Shown here: one piece after another, positions 8,057-16,382 of the stretch | Layout: every line of letters begins with the position of its first letter | Numbering within the stretch: the stretch's first letter is position 1 | From: Chryseobacterium sp. | GTDB lineage: Bacteria > Bacteroidota > Bacteroidia > Flavobacteriales > Weeksellaceae | Length of the DNA stretch: 43,174 nt | Reading direction: 5' to 3' | Assembly (NCBI GenBank): GCA_027492795.1 | Contig: JAPUEB010000039.1 | Span: forward strand, 1 to 43,174 | The notes under the pieces: model-generated | The model's database searches: none | The model's input: the letters and a program-made list of their open reading frames with translations, nothing else | What the model was told of the DNA's origin: nothing | Translations under genes and position numbers: made by a program

Positions 8057-9680
8057 TGGATAATAGATTTTTATAGGTTATTTTCGTTTTTGTTCCATTT
8101 GGATTACTTTCCGTTTGAAAAATAATTTTCACAAATTTAGAGGTGGAATTGAAAATTTCAATTCGTTCTTTCGTCAATTTTATTCCAGAACCAAAAGTCT
8201 TTTCATTTTGAACAAAACCTTTTCCATTGTCGCAAATTTCGTAGATTAAATCTGAATTTTCCTTAAAAATTTTCAATGAAATTTTTCCATTTTCTGCTAA
8301 ACCAGAAACGCCGTGTTTTACTGAATTTTCCAAAATGGGTTGTGCAAGCATCGGCAAAACTTCAGTAATTTCTGTCGGAATATTTTCGTCTAAATAAAAT
8401 TCATAATGAAAGGGAAACCGCAACTGCTCCAAAACAATATAATGATTTAAAGATTTGATTTCCTGTGAAATAGGTATAAAATCTTTTTGTCCGAAGTCCA
8501 CAATATTTCGCATCAGTTTTGAAAATTCAGTCAAATATTTATTTGATTTTTCCAAGTTTCCAGAATTTACCAAACCTTGAATGGAATTCAGCGCATTGAA
8601 CATAAAATGAGGATTGAGTTGAGCAGACAAAAATTGCAATTTCGATTTCTGCTGTTGATGTAACTTCTTGTTTCTCAAATTTTTAAAATAAAGAAAAATT
8701 AAACCAACGATTGTAGCCAACAAAATTCCTGCGCCAATTTTTACCCAAATATTCTGAAACCATTTCGGTTCCGAAAAATATTCTTCCTGAATATATTTTT
8801 TACCACCTGCATATTTTACCTGCAAAAGATATTTTTTGCCTGATTTAAAATTGCTTAAAATAATTAAATCATCTGCTTTTTGCCAATTTTCGGTTGAGGA
8901 TTTTCCATTTTCGAGTAATCTGTATTCCAGCATATTTTTTGTATTTACAGAATTTTTTGGTCGGAAAAATATCGCAATTTTTGAATTTTCATCCACTTTT
9001 GTTATGGGATTTTTAAATTTTGCATGATAAGAACTTGGCCAATCTTTATAGAAGTCATAATCAATTTTGATTTTGTTGTTTATTAAAGCATTTTGTATAA
9101 AATTTTCAATTGTACCCTTATTACTATCGTTCCACACTTGAACGATAAATGGAACCTCGTCATCAGATTTTTTTCTTATAATGTAGTTGAGAAATGGTTT
9201 TTTACCCGATTTTCTGAAAGAAACTTTCAAAATATCGCCATTCATTAACTTATCAGAAAAAATTTTATAGGCATTTTTAATTCCTCTTCCAATGGTGCTT
9301 TCATCACGAAAACTGATTCCAGAACTTGGTTTTGACCAATCTTTAATGATTTTATTATTCTTAAAAATTTGAAATTCCAAAGTTTTAAAATCATATTCAG
9401 GCGATTTAATTGAATCTGCAACCCAACCCGACAAATTAAGTTTTGAAGGAATATTGTCGTAAATTTTAATGGTTAAATTCTCGCCATAAACGTCTAAAAC
9501 ATAATCTTTCCAAGGTTTTTTGACAATAGTTGGATATTTGCCTGAAGCATTTTGTTCCAAAATATAATTATTGGAAATCATAATTTGAGTTTGTCCCAAA
9601 CCAATCATATAGTTCTGGTTTTGAGCAAATAAACTTGCAAAAAACATTAACGATACGAAAGTTAAAATCCTAATTTTCAT
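8049..9680 (-). CDS. LytS/YehU-type sensor histidine kinase with periplasmic domain
   Basis: The start is placed at the ATG at 9680, which gives a clean signal peptide (MKIRILTFVSLMFFASLFAQ); an upstream ATG at 9725 would add 15 residues before it. Length 543 residues: a periplasmic region to about 310, whose distal part resembles the Y_Y_Y strand-rich domains of hybrid sensors, one TM segment (about 313-333), a His_kinase domain (PF06580 type) with phospho-acceptor H in QLNPHFMFNALNS near 358, and an ATPase domain with ILENSVKHG, CDNGKGF and GSGIKLTKERI. Ligand unknown. Gene order is kinase then regulator, with an 8-base overlap. Confidence 0.93.
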   Translation of the reverse strand: MKIRILTFVSLMFFASLFAQNQNYMIGLGQTQIMISNNYILEQNASGKYPTIVKKPWKDYVLDVYGENLTIKIYDNIPSKLNLSGWVADSIKSPEYDFKTLEFQIFKNNKIIKDWSKPSSGISFRDESTIGRGIKNAYKIFSDKLMNGDILKVSFRKSGKKPFLNYIIRKKSDDEVPFIVQVWNDSNKGTIENFIQNALINNKIKIDYDFYKDWPSSYHAKFKNPITKVDENSKIAIFFRPKNSVNTKNMLEYRLLENGKSSTENWQKADDLIILSNFKSGKKYLLQVKYAGGKKYIQEEYFSEPKWFQNIWVKIGAGILLATIVGLIFLYFKNLRNKKLHQQQKSKLQFLSAQLNPHFMFNALNSIQGLVNSGNLEKSNKYLTEFSKLMRNIVDFGQKDFIPISQEIKSLNHYIVLEQLRFPFHYEFYLDENIPTEITEVLPMLAQPILENSVKHGVSGLAENGKISLKIFKENSDLIYEICDNGKGFVQNEKTFGSGIKLTKERIEIFNSTSKFVKIIFQTESNPNGTKTKITYKNLLSND

Positions 9681-9837
9681 TTTCTTTAATTTAAAATTCT
9701 TAAACAAAACTACCACGATTCGCAAATAATAATTTTCAGTTTTTGAATTTGGTAGGTTTTGTCTTAAATTTGGAACTAAAATTAGTAATTTTTATAACTC
9801 AATTATTTTAGCTAGATTTTTTAATTAATAGTTAAAA

Positions 9838-10021
9838 TTTCTGTGAATTCCGTATTTTTTATGGAGAGTTATAATCTCACAAAAAACACAGAAAAGCACA
9901 GAAATTATTTTTGAATTTGATAGAGAATTAAGATAATTGGTTTTCATAAAATGACACTTAAATATTAATTAAAACAAAAAAAGAAACACAAAATTTCTGT
10001 GAATTCGGTGTTTTCCGTGAG
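9838..10021. repeat. Inverted-repeat element with CTCACnnAAAACACnGAA arms
   Basis: This covers most of the 349-base gap 9681-10029. The left arm is at 9876-9906 and the right arm at 9992-10021; both outer ends read CTCAC and both inner ends CACAGAAATT, with about 80 percent identity. The centre (9907-9964) resembles the stretch after the arm at 7131, including an AAAATGACACT word. A third, partial right-arm copy sits at 9838-9870. The hydrolase ATG at 10030 is only 8 bases past the element, so the element end forms its 5' region. Confidence 0.7.
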
Positions 10022-10029
10022 AAAGAAAA

Positions 10030-11001
10030 ATGCCCTTAATCCCATCCAAATACCGCCCACCAAAAAAAATCTTCAAAAACGGAGATTTTTCAACGTTGTA
10101 TTCCGCGATGTTTCGAAAAGTGAAAGGCGTGAAACAAACGCGTGAAAGATTGGAACTTCCCGACGGTGATTTTATGGATTTGGAATGGAGTTTCGCCAAA
10201 GAAAAAACTGAAAACTGCATCCTGATTTTTCACGGATTGGAAGGCAATGCGAAAAGACATTACGTTCTTGGTACTGCAAAAATTTTCAACGAAAATGGCT
10301 TTGATTGTTGCGCCGTTAATTACCGAAATTGCTCCGAAGAACCCAACCGCGTTTATTATTCCTACCATTCAGGAAGAACTGAAGACGTGAAAGCCGTTGT
10401 AGAAAACGCTTTAAGCAAGAAAAAATACAAGAATTTGGTTTTGAAAGGTTTCAGTTTGGGCGGAAATTTAATTTTAAAATATGCCGGAGAAAACGATAAT
10501 ACGCCGAAAGAAATTAAAACCATAATTGCCGTTTCTGCACCGGTTGATTTGGAAGGAAGTATGAGACGCTTGAACTCCAAAAGAAATTACATATATTCTA
10601 AAAACTTCTTGATTGAACTGAAAACGAAACTTCGCGACAAAGCCAGAAGATTTCCCGATAAATTGGATATCAATGATGTGAATTCTATGAAAACGTTACA
10701 GGATTTTGATGATATTTATACTTCAAAAGTGAATGGTTTCGCCGATGCGATGGATTACTACACGAAATGTAGCGCGAAACAATTTCTATTAAATATTAAA
10801 ATTCCAACACTAATTATTAACGCCAAAAACGACAGTTTCCTTTCTGAAACCTGTTTCCCGATTGAAGAAGCCAAGAAAAGTAATCACGTTTTTTTAGAAA
10901 TCACAGAATTTGGCGGTCATGTTGGTTTTGTTGACGAAAACAATGTTTTTTACAACGAAAAGCGGGCTTTGGAATTTGTTTTAGAACATTTACCGAAATA
11001 A
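10030..11001 (+). CDS. YheT-family alpha/beta hydrolase
   Basis: 323 residues, typical of the YheT/EMB8 family of putative carboxylesterases. The oxyanion region is ILIFHGLEGNAKRHY, the nucleophile elbow GFSLGGN has Ser near 143, and the acid and histidine are in NAKNDSFL and EFGGHVGFV. The family motif NYRNCSEEPNR is clear. The physiological substrate is unknown; members act on short esters or lipids. The gene stands alone, and its start lies immediately after a repeat element that may supply or disrupt its promoter. Confidence 0.9.
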   Translation: MPLIPSKYRPPKKIFKNGDFSTLYSAMFRKVKGVKQTRERLELPDGDFMDLEWSFAKEKTENCILIFHGLEGNAKRHYVLGTAKIFNENGFDCCAVNYRNCSEEPNRVYYSYHSGRTEDVKAVVENALSKKKYKNLVLKGFSLGGNLILKYAGENDNTPKEIKTIIAVSAPVDLEGSMRRLNSKRNYIYSKNFLIELKTKLRDKARRFPDKLDINDVNSMKTLQDFDDIYTSKVNGFADAMDYYTKCSAKQFLLNIKIPTLIINAKNDSFLSETCFPIEEAKKSNHVFLEITEFGGHVGFVDENNVFYNEKRALEFVLEHLPK

Positions 11002-11012
11002 ATTGCATTGAT

Positions 11013-11038
11013 TATCAGAGTTATCCACAAAATTTTGT
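11013..11038. promoter_or_regulatory. Perfect palindrome made of two DnaA-box consensus sites
   Basis: TTATCCACA and its inverse TGTGGATAA are separated by six bases (AAATTT), forming a perfect 24-base palindrome about 12 bases after the hydrolase stop. Each half equals the bacterial DnaA-box consensus. It could also act as a weak hairpin terminator, but no T-run follows. Its role is unproven. Confidence 0.45.
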
Positions 11039-11177
11039 GGATAAGTAGTGAATTTTAACACTTAGTTCATCTTTGGTATTGTATTTTCTATTATATTTAC
11101 CATAGAAATAAGAATCAAAGTGAAAACAGTTTTACTTTCTTCGGTTTCAGAATTATTAAAACTTAATATAAAAATTT

Positions 11178-11206
11178 AAGAGAAGCGTTGTCGGCTTCTC
11201 TTTTTT
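11178..11206 (+). terminator. Hairpin terminator, first of three tandem hairpins
   Basis: Stem AGAGAAGC / GCTTCTCT with a 7-base loop followed by six T on the plus strand. It lies about 180 bases after the hydrolase stop. A short upstream transcript with a TATATTTA -10-like element near 11090 may end here. Confidence 0.65.
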
Positions 11207-11245
11207 GTTGTTGTCTAATCAAAAAAATGAGATGTTTTATCTACT

Positions 11246-11275
11246 GAATCCGCTTCTAAAGAGCGGATTCTTTTT
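11246..11275 (+). terminator. Hairpin terminator, second of three
   Basis: Stem GAATCCGCT / AGCGGATTC with a 7-base loop and a five-T run on the plus strand. No gene lies between this and the preceding terminator. Confidence 0.55.
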
Positions 11276-11288
11276 CCTCCCTATAAAT

Positions 11289-11315
11289 CTCCCTCCAAAA
11301 GAGGGAGACTTTTTT
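11289..11315 (+). terminator. Hairpin, third of three, abutting the tRNA 3' end
   Basis: Stem CTCCCTC / GAGGGAG with loop CAAAA, then a run of six T on the plus strand ending two bases from the tRNA 3' end. Read on the minus strand it follows the tRNA directly and could help end or process the tRNA transcript, although its T-run is on the other strand. Confidence 0.5.
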
Positions 11316-11316
11316 G

Positions 11317-11388
11317 TGACTCCACCAAGAATCGAACTTGGATCTAAAGTTTAGGAAACTTCTATTCTATCCGTTGAACTATGGAGCC
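11317..11388 (-). tRNA. tRNA-Arg (anticodon CCU)
   Basis: Read on the minus strand it folds as a full cloverleaf. The 7-bp acceptor stem is GGCTCCA with TGGAGTC (one G-U pair), discriminator A; the D-arm begins GTTCAACGG; the anticodon loop is TTCCTAA, anticodon CCT for AGG; the T-arm has GTTCGATTC. CCA is not encoded. It stands alone, with tandem hairpins on its 3' side and AT-rich word repeats on its 5' side (11400-11570). Confidence 0.93.
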
Positions 11389-11394
11389 TTTTTT

Positions 11395-11570
11395 GAGTAA
11401 ATGAATGATTGAGTGGTTTAATCTTTTAATCTTTTAATGGATTAATGGTTTAATTGTTTAATTGTTCAATGGTTTTTGATATATATATTAATCATTTAAC
11501 CACTTTATTACTAATCAAAATCACCACTAAACTACTATACTACTAAACCTCTAAACCACTCTACTACTTC
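11395..11570. repeat. Low-complexity word repeats upstream of tRNA-Arg
   Basis: The rest of the 574-base gap 11002-11575 is built of degenerate short words. The first half repeats TTTAATnG/TTTAATC units (about 11415-11475), and the second repeats CTACTA/CTAAAC units (about 11520-11568). No ORF or RNA fold is supported. Confidence 0.5.
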
Positions 11571-11575
11571 TTTAT

Positions 11576-12595
11576 CTATCTGGTGTTTTTTCCATCAACC
11601 ACAATTCTCTCAGCACGATTTGCCAATTCCCAAGCTGTAGCAAAAACCAGTTGCGTTCTTTTTTGCAAAAGGTCATAATCAATTTTATCCGGATCATCGG
11701 TTGGTTTGTGATAGTCTTCGTGAATACCATCAAAATAGAACGCTGCAGGAATATTATTTTTCGCAAAATTATAATGATCAGAACGGTAATACAAACGCTG
11801 CGGATCTTTTGGATCGTCGTATTTGTAGTTCAGTTCGAGTTTTGTCATTTTATTGTTTGCTGCTTCGTTGATTTTTTTCAATTCTGAAGACAACATTTCC
11901 GAACCGATTACATAAACGTAATTTTTACCTTTATTTTCTGCATCGCTTCTACCAATCATATCAATATTCAAGTTAGCAACGGTATTTTCTAAAGGAAAAA
12001 TTGGATTTTCAGAATAATATTTACTTCCAACCAAACCAATTTCTTCTCCGGTAACATGCAATATAAGAATTGAGCGTTTCGGTGCTTTTCCAGATTTTTT
12101 GGCTTTGTTAAAGGCTTCAGCAATTTCCATTAAGGCAACTGTTCCACTTCCATCGTCGTCTGCTCCGTTGTAAATAACGCCGTCTTTCATTCCAACATGA
12201 TCGTAATGTGCCGAAATTACGATGATTTCATTTGGTTTTTCTGTTCCTTCTATAAAGGCTAAAATGTTTTCAGAATCTGGGTAAGTATTTCCGCGACGTG
12301 TTCCAAAATAAGATGAAGGCACCGTTTGATAATAGTTTTTCATACTTTTTGGATGAGAAACGCCCATTTTTTGATATTCTGCAATCATATATCTTCCGGC
12401 TTTTTTCTGACCTTCAGAACCTGTGTTGCGACCTTCCATTTCATCGGAAGCGATAATGTACAAATGCTTTTTCAAATCGGCTGCAGTGATGGATTCATAA
12501 GATTTTTTGAAAACTTTTCCATCATAACCCAAATTCGCAGCAGCACAGGAAGTCAGCAAAACTCCGGCGAATATTGGAAGTATAAACTTTTTCAT
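11576..12595 (-). CDS. M28-family zinc aminopeptidase, lipoprotein
   Basis: The start is set at the ATG at 12595 because it opens a lipoprotein signal (MKKFILPIFAGVLLTSC); an ATG 45 bases upstream is less likely. About 339 residues. The M28 co-catalytic zinc site is complete: SAHYDHVG, GADDDGSG, the catalytic and ligand glutamates in TGEEIGLVGS, NIDMIGR, and SDHYNF. It should cleave N-terminal amino acids from peptides at the cell envelope for nutrition or turnover. A short protease-associated-like N region precedes the catalytic domain. It stands alone, divergent from the aminotransferase gene. Confidence 0.93.
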   Translation of the reverse strand: MKKFILPIFAGVLLTSCAAANLGYDGKVFKKSYESITAADLKKHLYIIASDEMEGRNTGSEGQKKAGRYMIAEYQKMGVSHPKSMKNYYQTVPSSYFGTRRGNTYPDSENILAFIEGTEKPNEIIVISAHYDHVGMKDGVIYNGADDDGSGTVALMEIAEAFNKAKKSGKAPKRSILILHVTGEEIGLVGSKYYSENPIFPLENTVANLNIDMIGRSDAENKGKNYVYVIGSEMLSSELKKINEAANNKMTKLELNYKYDDPKDPQRLYYRSDHYNFAKNNIPAAFYFDGIHEDYHKPTDDPDKIDYDLLQKRTQLVFATAWELANRAERIVVDGKNTR

Positions 12596-12753
12596 AATAT
12601 ATTTTGATAAAGATAGAAATTTCCTTTTAAAAATAAGCAATACGTTAATATTGAGACCAATTTGAATCTCAGGATGTTATGTATTATTTAATATTGCAAG
12701 TTGAATATTAATGATTAATTTAGGAAAATATTTCGTAAAAAAATCTTTTAACC

Positions 12754-13905
12754 ATGAAATTCAAAAAAAGGCATTCAGGTAGCCAGTTGAACATTTTTAC
12801 GGAAATTGCCGATCTATCAACTAAACATAATTCTATAGATCTTTCGCAAGGTTCACCCGATTATGAATTGGATAGTCGTTTAAAGGATTTTCTGATTGAA
12901 GCCACAAATCATGACATGAATCCTTACGCGTCCAAATTCGTTATTCCTTTACTCCAAAAAAACCTTTTGCAATTTAACCACCGTCTAATTCATCCATTAA
13001 TGGTAAATGAGCACGAGGTTTCGGTAGTTCCCGGTGCAACTTATGGCATGTACGTAGCTTTTTCAACTTTTTTAGAGCCTGATGATGAAGTAATTATTAT
13101 TGAACCTTGCTATGATACCTATTTACCTGCTGTAGAAATTCGTAGGGCGAAGCCAGTCTTTGTTAATCTTTCCGAAAATTTTGAAATCGATTGGCAACAA
13201 ATTAAGGATGCCATCACAAAAAAAACCAAGGCGATAATTATCAATTCACCACACAATCCTACCGGAAAAATATGGCGTGAGAAAGACTGGAATACTCTCT
13301 GGCAAATTATCGAACCTACGGATATCGTTGTGATTTCCGACGAGGTATATCATCTTATTTCCTACGATGGGCATGAATTTTACAGTGCTTATCATCATCC
13401 TGAAATAAAAAACAGATGCTTCTGTATATATTCTTTTGAAAAGATGTTCCACATATCCGGCTGGAAGGCAAGCTATGTAGTAGCTTCAAAAAGATTTACC
13501 AAGGCTTTAAGGAATATTCATCAATATTTAAGCTTCACAGTAAACCTTCATGCGCAATACGCATTGGCAAAATACATTGAGACTTTTGAGGTTGAAAAGA
13601 ATAAGATTTTTTTTCAAAAAAAGAGAGACCTTTTATGTGATTTATTGGAAGATTTACCTTTGCACATTCACAGTCTAGCTGAAGGAGGCTATTTTCAGAC
13701 TATAAATTATAAAAGCGATATCACGGATAAGTTTTTTGCAGAAATGCTTATCCGTAATGCAAAAGTTGCCACTATTCCCTACTCAGCTTTTTACCATGAT
13801 AGAAGGAATAGCGGCAACATCCGCATATGTTTTGCAAAAAAAGATGAGACATTGATACAGGCTGCAGAAAATCTCAAAAATTTCTTTAAAAACGGCAAAG
13901 TGTAA
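12754..13905 (+). CDS. PLP aminotransferase of the methionine/kynurenine (YbdL) type
   Basis: 383 residues, fold-type I class I/II aminotransferase. Visible features are the substrate-side opening LSQGSPDYE, VVPGATYGMYVAFSTFL, NSPHNPTGKIW, ISDEVYHLISYDG, the PLP lysine in YSFEKMFHISGWK and the carboxylate-binding arginine in NIRICFAKKDE. It most resembles methionine aminotransferase, which makes 2-oxo-4-methylthiobutyrate in methionine salvage and transamination. The lysine motif reads SFEKM where the family usually has SFGKT, so substrate or activity may differ. No methionine-salvage genes are adjacent. Confidence 0.88.
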   Translation: MKFKKRHSGSQLNIFTEIADLSTKHNSIDLSQGSPDYELDSRLKDFLIEATNHDMNPYASKFVIPLLQKNLLQFNHRLIHPLMVNEHEVSVVPGATYGMYVAFSTFLEPDDEVIIIEPCYDTYLPAVEIRRAKPVFVNLSENFEIDWQQIKDAITKKTKAIIINSPHNPTGKIWREKDWNTLWQIIEPTDIVVISDEVYHLISYDGHEFYSAYHHPEIKNRCFCIYSFEKMFHISGWKASYVVASKRFTKALRNIHQYLSFTVNLHAQYALAKYIETFEVEKNKIFFQKKRDLLCDLLEDLPLHIHSLAEGGYFQTINYKSDITDKFFAEMLIRNAKVATIPYSAFYHDRRNSGNIRICFAKKDETLIQAAENLKNFFKNGKV

Positions 13906-13907
13906 GG

Positions 13908-13928
13908 TTGAAGTTTTTAAAACTTCAA
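13908..13928. terminator. Bidirectional hairpin between convergent genes
   Basis: Perfect palindrome TTGAAGTTTT-T-AAAACTTCAA, lying between the aminotransferase stop (13905) and the SPFH gene stop (13932), with T/A-rich arms that can serve both strands. Confidence 0.65.
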
Positions 13929-13931
13929 ATA

Positions 13932-14867
13932 TTAACCGTGTCCGTGTTGTTTTGGCGGTTGAGGAAGATTTCCGTGTGCCAAATCATCCATTTTCTGCGT
14001 TGCAGCCATAGATACAACCAAATCATTTAACATAGAACTCGCTGCTGTCGGAGAGTTTGGTAATAACACCAAATTACTTCTATTGTTCGCACCTACGGAA
14101 TGAAGTGTATCGTAATGTTGTGTAACAACAATTAGTGCAGATGCTTCCGCAGCGTTGATGTTCACGTGATTTAGCATTTCTACAGATTCTTTCAAACCTT
14201 TTGCAATTTCCCTTCTTTGGTCGGCGATACCTTGTCCTTGCAGTTTTTTAGATTCTGCTTCCGCTTTTGCAACCGCAACAATTCTAATTCTTTGCGCTTC
14301 AGATTCATATTCTGCGGCGGTTTTTTCACGTTCCGCAGCGTTAATTCTGTTCATCGCGTGTTTCACTTGTTCATCGGGGTCAATATCCGTTACCAACGCT
14401 TTGATGATGTCGTAACCGTAACTCTGCATCGCTTCCTGAAGTTCACTTTTTACAGCAATCGCAATGTCATCTTTACGCACGAAAACGTCGTCCAATTTCA
14501 TTTTCGGAACTTCGGCACGTACTACGTCGAAAACGTAAGCCGTAATCTGTCCTTCTGGATATTCTAATTTATAAAAAGCATCTGCAACTTGGTCTTTAAT
14601 TACCTGATATTGTACAGAAACTTTCATTTTCACGAAAACGTTATCCAAAGTTTTGGTATCAATCATCACGTCCAACTGTTGAATTCTCAAGTTGATTCGC
14701 TTTGAAATCTGGTCAATCACCGGAATTTTCAAGTGAAAACCGGCGTGACGAACCGATTGCAGTTTCCCGAAACGCTCAATAATAGCAGCGGTTTGCTGTT
14801 TTACAATAAAGAAAGAAGCAAATAATACCAATGCTCCTAAAAAGACTAAAATTCCAAAATATGACAT
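13932..14867 (-). CDS. SPFH/band-7 (stomatin-like) membrane protein
   Basis: 311 residues. One N-terminal TM segment (about 3-22) anchors a band-7 domain (about 24-190: IIERFGKLQSVRHAGFHLKIPVIDQI, VFVKMKVSVQYQV). A charged helical, coiled-coil-like segment follows (about 190-235, AAEREKTAAEYESEAQRIRIVAVAKAEAE is its start), then a small-residue region, and the protein ends in a His/Gly-rich tail (PPKQHGHG). Such proteins form oligomeric membrane scaffolds. Many partner with an NfeD protein, but none is adjacent here. Function is likely structural and not specific from sequence. Confidence 0.93.
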   Translation of the reverse strand: MSYFGILVFLGALVLFASFFIVKQQTAAIIERFGKLQSVRHAGFHLKIPVIDQISKRINLRIQQLDVMIDTKTLDNVFVKMKVSVQYQVIKDQVADAFYKLEYPEGQITAYVFDVVRAEVPKMKLDDVFVRKDDIAIAVKSELQEAMQSYGYDIIKALVTDIDPDEQVKHAMNRINAAEREKTAAEYESEAQRIRIVAVAKAEAESKKLQGQGIADQRREIAKGLKESVEMLNHVNINAAEASALIVVTQHYDTLHSVGANNRSNLVLLPNSPTAASSMLNDLVVSMAATQKMDDLAHGNLPQPPKQHGHG

Positions 14868-14947
14868 TGTTTAATTTTTTTTAATGTTTAATAATGAGTA
14901 GTAAAATTGAATTGGAAGTTACGGATTTTTTTTGGATTTTACTTTAA

Positions 14948-14985
14948 AAACGTGACACGCGATAAATCGCGTCTCTACACTTGTT
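14948..14985. repeat. Palindromic repeat around ACGCGATAAATCGCGT
   Basis: Between the SPFH gene and dgt lies a hairpin, ACGCGATxxATCGCGT, flanked by GTGAC and GTCTCTAC, of a type scattered through Bacteroidetes genomes. It is followed by CACTTG...CTTGGCTC, words that recur 3' of gcvP at 18462-18493. Confidence 0.55.
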
Positions 14986-15026
14986 TCTTTTTACTTTTTC
15001 TTGGCTCTTGTAAAAATTAAAAATTT

Positions 15027-16382
15027 TTACACCGTCATTCCAATATCAATTCCCTTGATTTTTCGGTACAAATCGGTGGCAAAATTATCGGTCATTCCGG
15101 AAACAAAATCAATCACACCCAAAACTTTTTGGTAGGTGGTTCCATCTTCGTAATGAAACTGTTGCGGCATCAGTTGAAGCGCTTTTTTGTCGTAGGATTT
15201 TCGTTCAGAATTTTCTTTGATAATTGGCGGAATGAAATGATTCAATAACTCGTACATTACGTTGTAACCGGCGTTTTCAATCTCGACAACCGAGCGATGA
15301 CCATAAATTTTTGCTATCGAAAAACTTTCAATTTCCTGAAGCGATGGATTTTCTTTTTTATAGGTATCGAGTAACGCTTTGTCCAAAGTTCCGTTCAGAA
15401 TTTTATCAAAATTTTGCTGATAAATTTCAATGGATTTATTGATTAAAGCATTGATTACTTTCGCTCTTAAATAGGAAATTCTTTCATTTGAATTGGTTAA
15501 AATCGCAAGTTTGTCTTCTACCCTTTTTGTGTTTTGATTTTCAGATTTTATCAAGTCTAAAAAAAGGTTTTCACAATCTTTTGTGGAAACAATTCCCAAT
15601 CGGTGCGCATCTTCCATATCGATGATGTTGTAGCAAATATCATCGGCGGCTTCCACCAGCCAAACGAAAGGATGCCTTTTAAAAATTATCGGCTCATCGC
15701 TTTCCGCAATCATATTCACAGATTTTGCAATCTCCAAAAAAGTATTTTTTTCATTCTGAAAAAAACCGAATTTTTTGCGGTGCAACGTTCCTTTTTTCTT
15801 GGCGATGGCTTCACACGGATATTTTGCAATGCTCGCTAAAGTCGTGTGCGTGAGTTGTGTTCCACCTTCGTCTTTTCCTTTTTGTTGGTGCGTGAGAACA
15901 CGAATTGCATTCGCGTTTCCCTCAAAATTGACCAAATCTGCCCATTCTTTGTCGGTAAAAAGTCCAGTCAATGACTGGTTTTTTTCAAAATAACTCGCAA
16001 TCGCATCTTCACCGGAATGTCCGAACGCTGGATTTCCAACATCGTGACACAAACAAGCCGCAGCAATGACATTTGATAAATTATTCAGATAAAAATCTTT
16101 GGAATTTTCATTCAAATCTTTTTCAAAATTTTGAACGATAAATTCGCCAACCAAACTTCCCAAACTGCGACCAACAGACGAAACTTCCAATGAATGTGTC
16201 AATCGATTATGCACAAAAACACTTCCCGGAAGCGGAAAAACCTGCGTTTTATTCTGTAAACGCCGAAACGCCGATGAAAAAATAATCCGGTCAAAATCCC
16301 GTTGAAAATCGGTTCTGGAAGCGGCAGTTGCGCCATGATTTCCGGTGCGTTGGTTGGTGTATATCTTATTTAAATCGCTCAT
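15027..16382 (-). CDS. dgt: dGTPase-like dNTP triphosphohydrolase (HD domain)
   Basis: 451 residues, normal for the long dGTPase family. The N-terminal signature FDRIIFSSAFRRLQNKTQVFP and the HD metal site (RLTHSLEVSSVGRS, then CLCHDVGNPAFGHSGE, and a later D in EAADDICYNI) are intact. The enzyme hydrolyses dGTP, or other dNTPs under allosteric control, to the nucleoside and triphosphate. Its ATG overlaps the mazF stop (ATGA), so it should be co-translated from the toxin-antitoxin message. dNTPases of this family are known in anti-phage roles by lowering dNTP pools; a role here is inference from context. Confidence 0.95.
   Translation of the reverse strand: MSDLNKIYTNQRTGNHGATAASRTDFQRDFDRIIFSSAFRRLQNKTQVFPLPGSVFVHNRLTHSLEVSSVGRSLGSLVGEFIVQNFEKDLNENSKDFYLNNLSNVIAAACLCHDVGNPAFGHSGEDAIASYFEKNQSLTGLFTDKEWADLVNFEGNANAIRVLTHQQKGKDEGGTQLTHTTLASIAKYPCEAIAKKKGTLHRKKFGFFQNEKNTFLEIAKSVNMIAESDEPIIFKRHPFVWLVEAADDICYNIIDMEDAHRLGIVSTKDCENLFLDLIKSENQNTKRVEDKLAILTNSNERISYLRAKVINALINKSIEIYQQNFDKILNGTLDKALLDTYKKENPSLQEIESFSIAKIYGHRSVVEIENAGYNVMYELLNHFIPPIIKENSERKSYDKKALQLMPQQFHYEDGTTYQKVLGVIDFVSGMTDNFATDLYRKIKGIDIGMTV

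Noticed and set aside
11013-11038. Replication origin
   Set aside because: Only two DnaA-type boxes, no dnaA gene or evident unwinding region with further boxes; kept only as a palindrome worth checking.
11120-11179. GTG-initiated 19-residue ORF (VKTVLLSSVSELLKLNIKI) ending at the first tandem hairpin
   Set aside because: Non-ATG start, weak promoter spacing (16 bases) and no recognisable pattern. It could be the body of a small RNA; not enough to call a gene.
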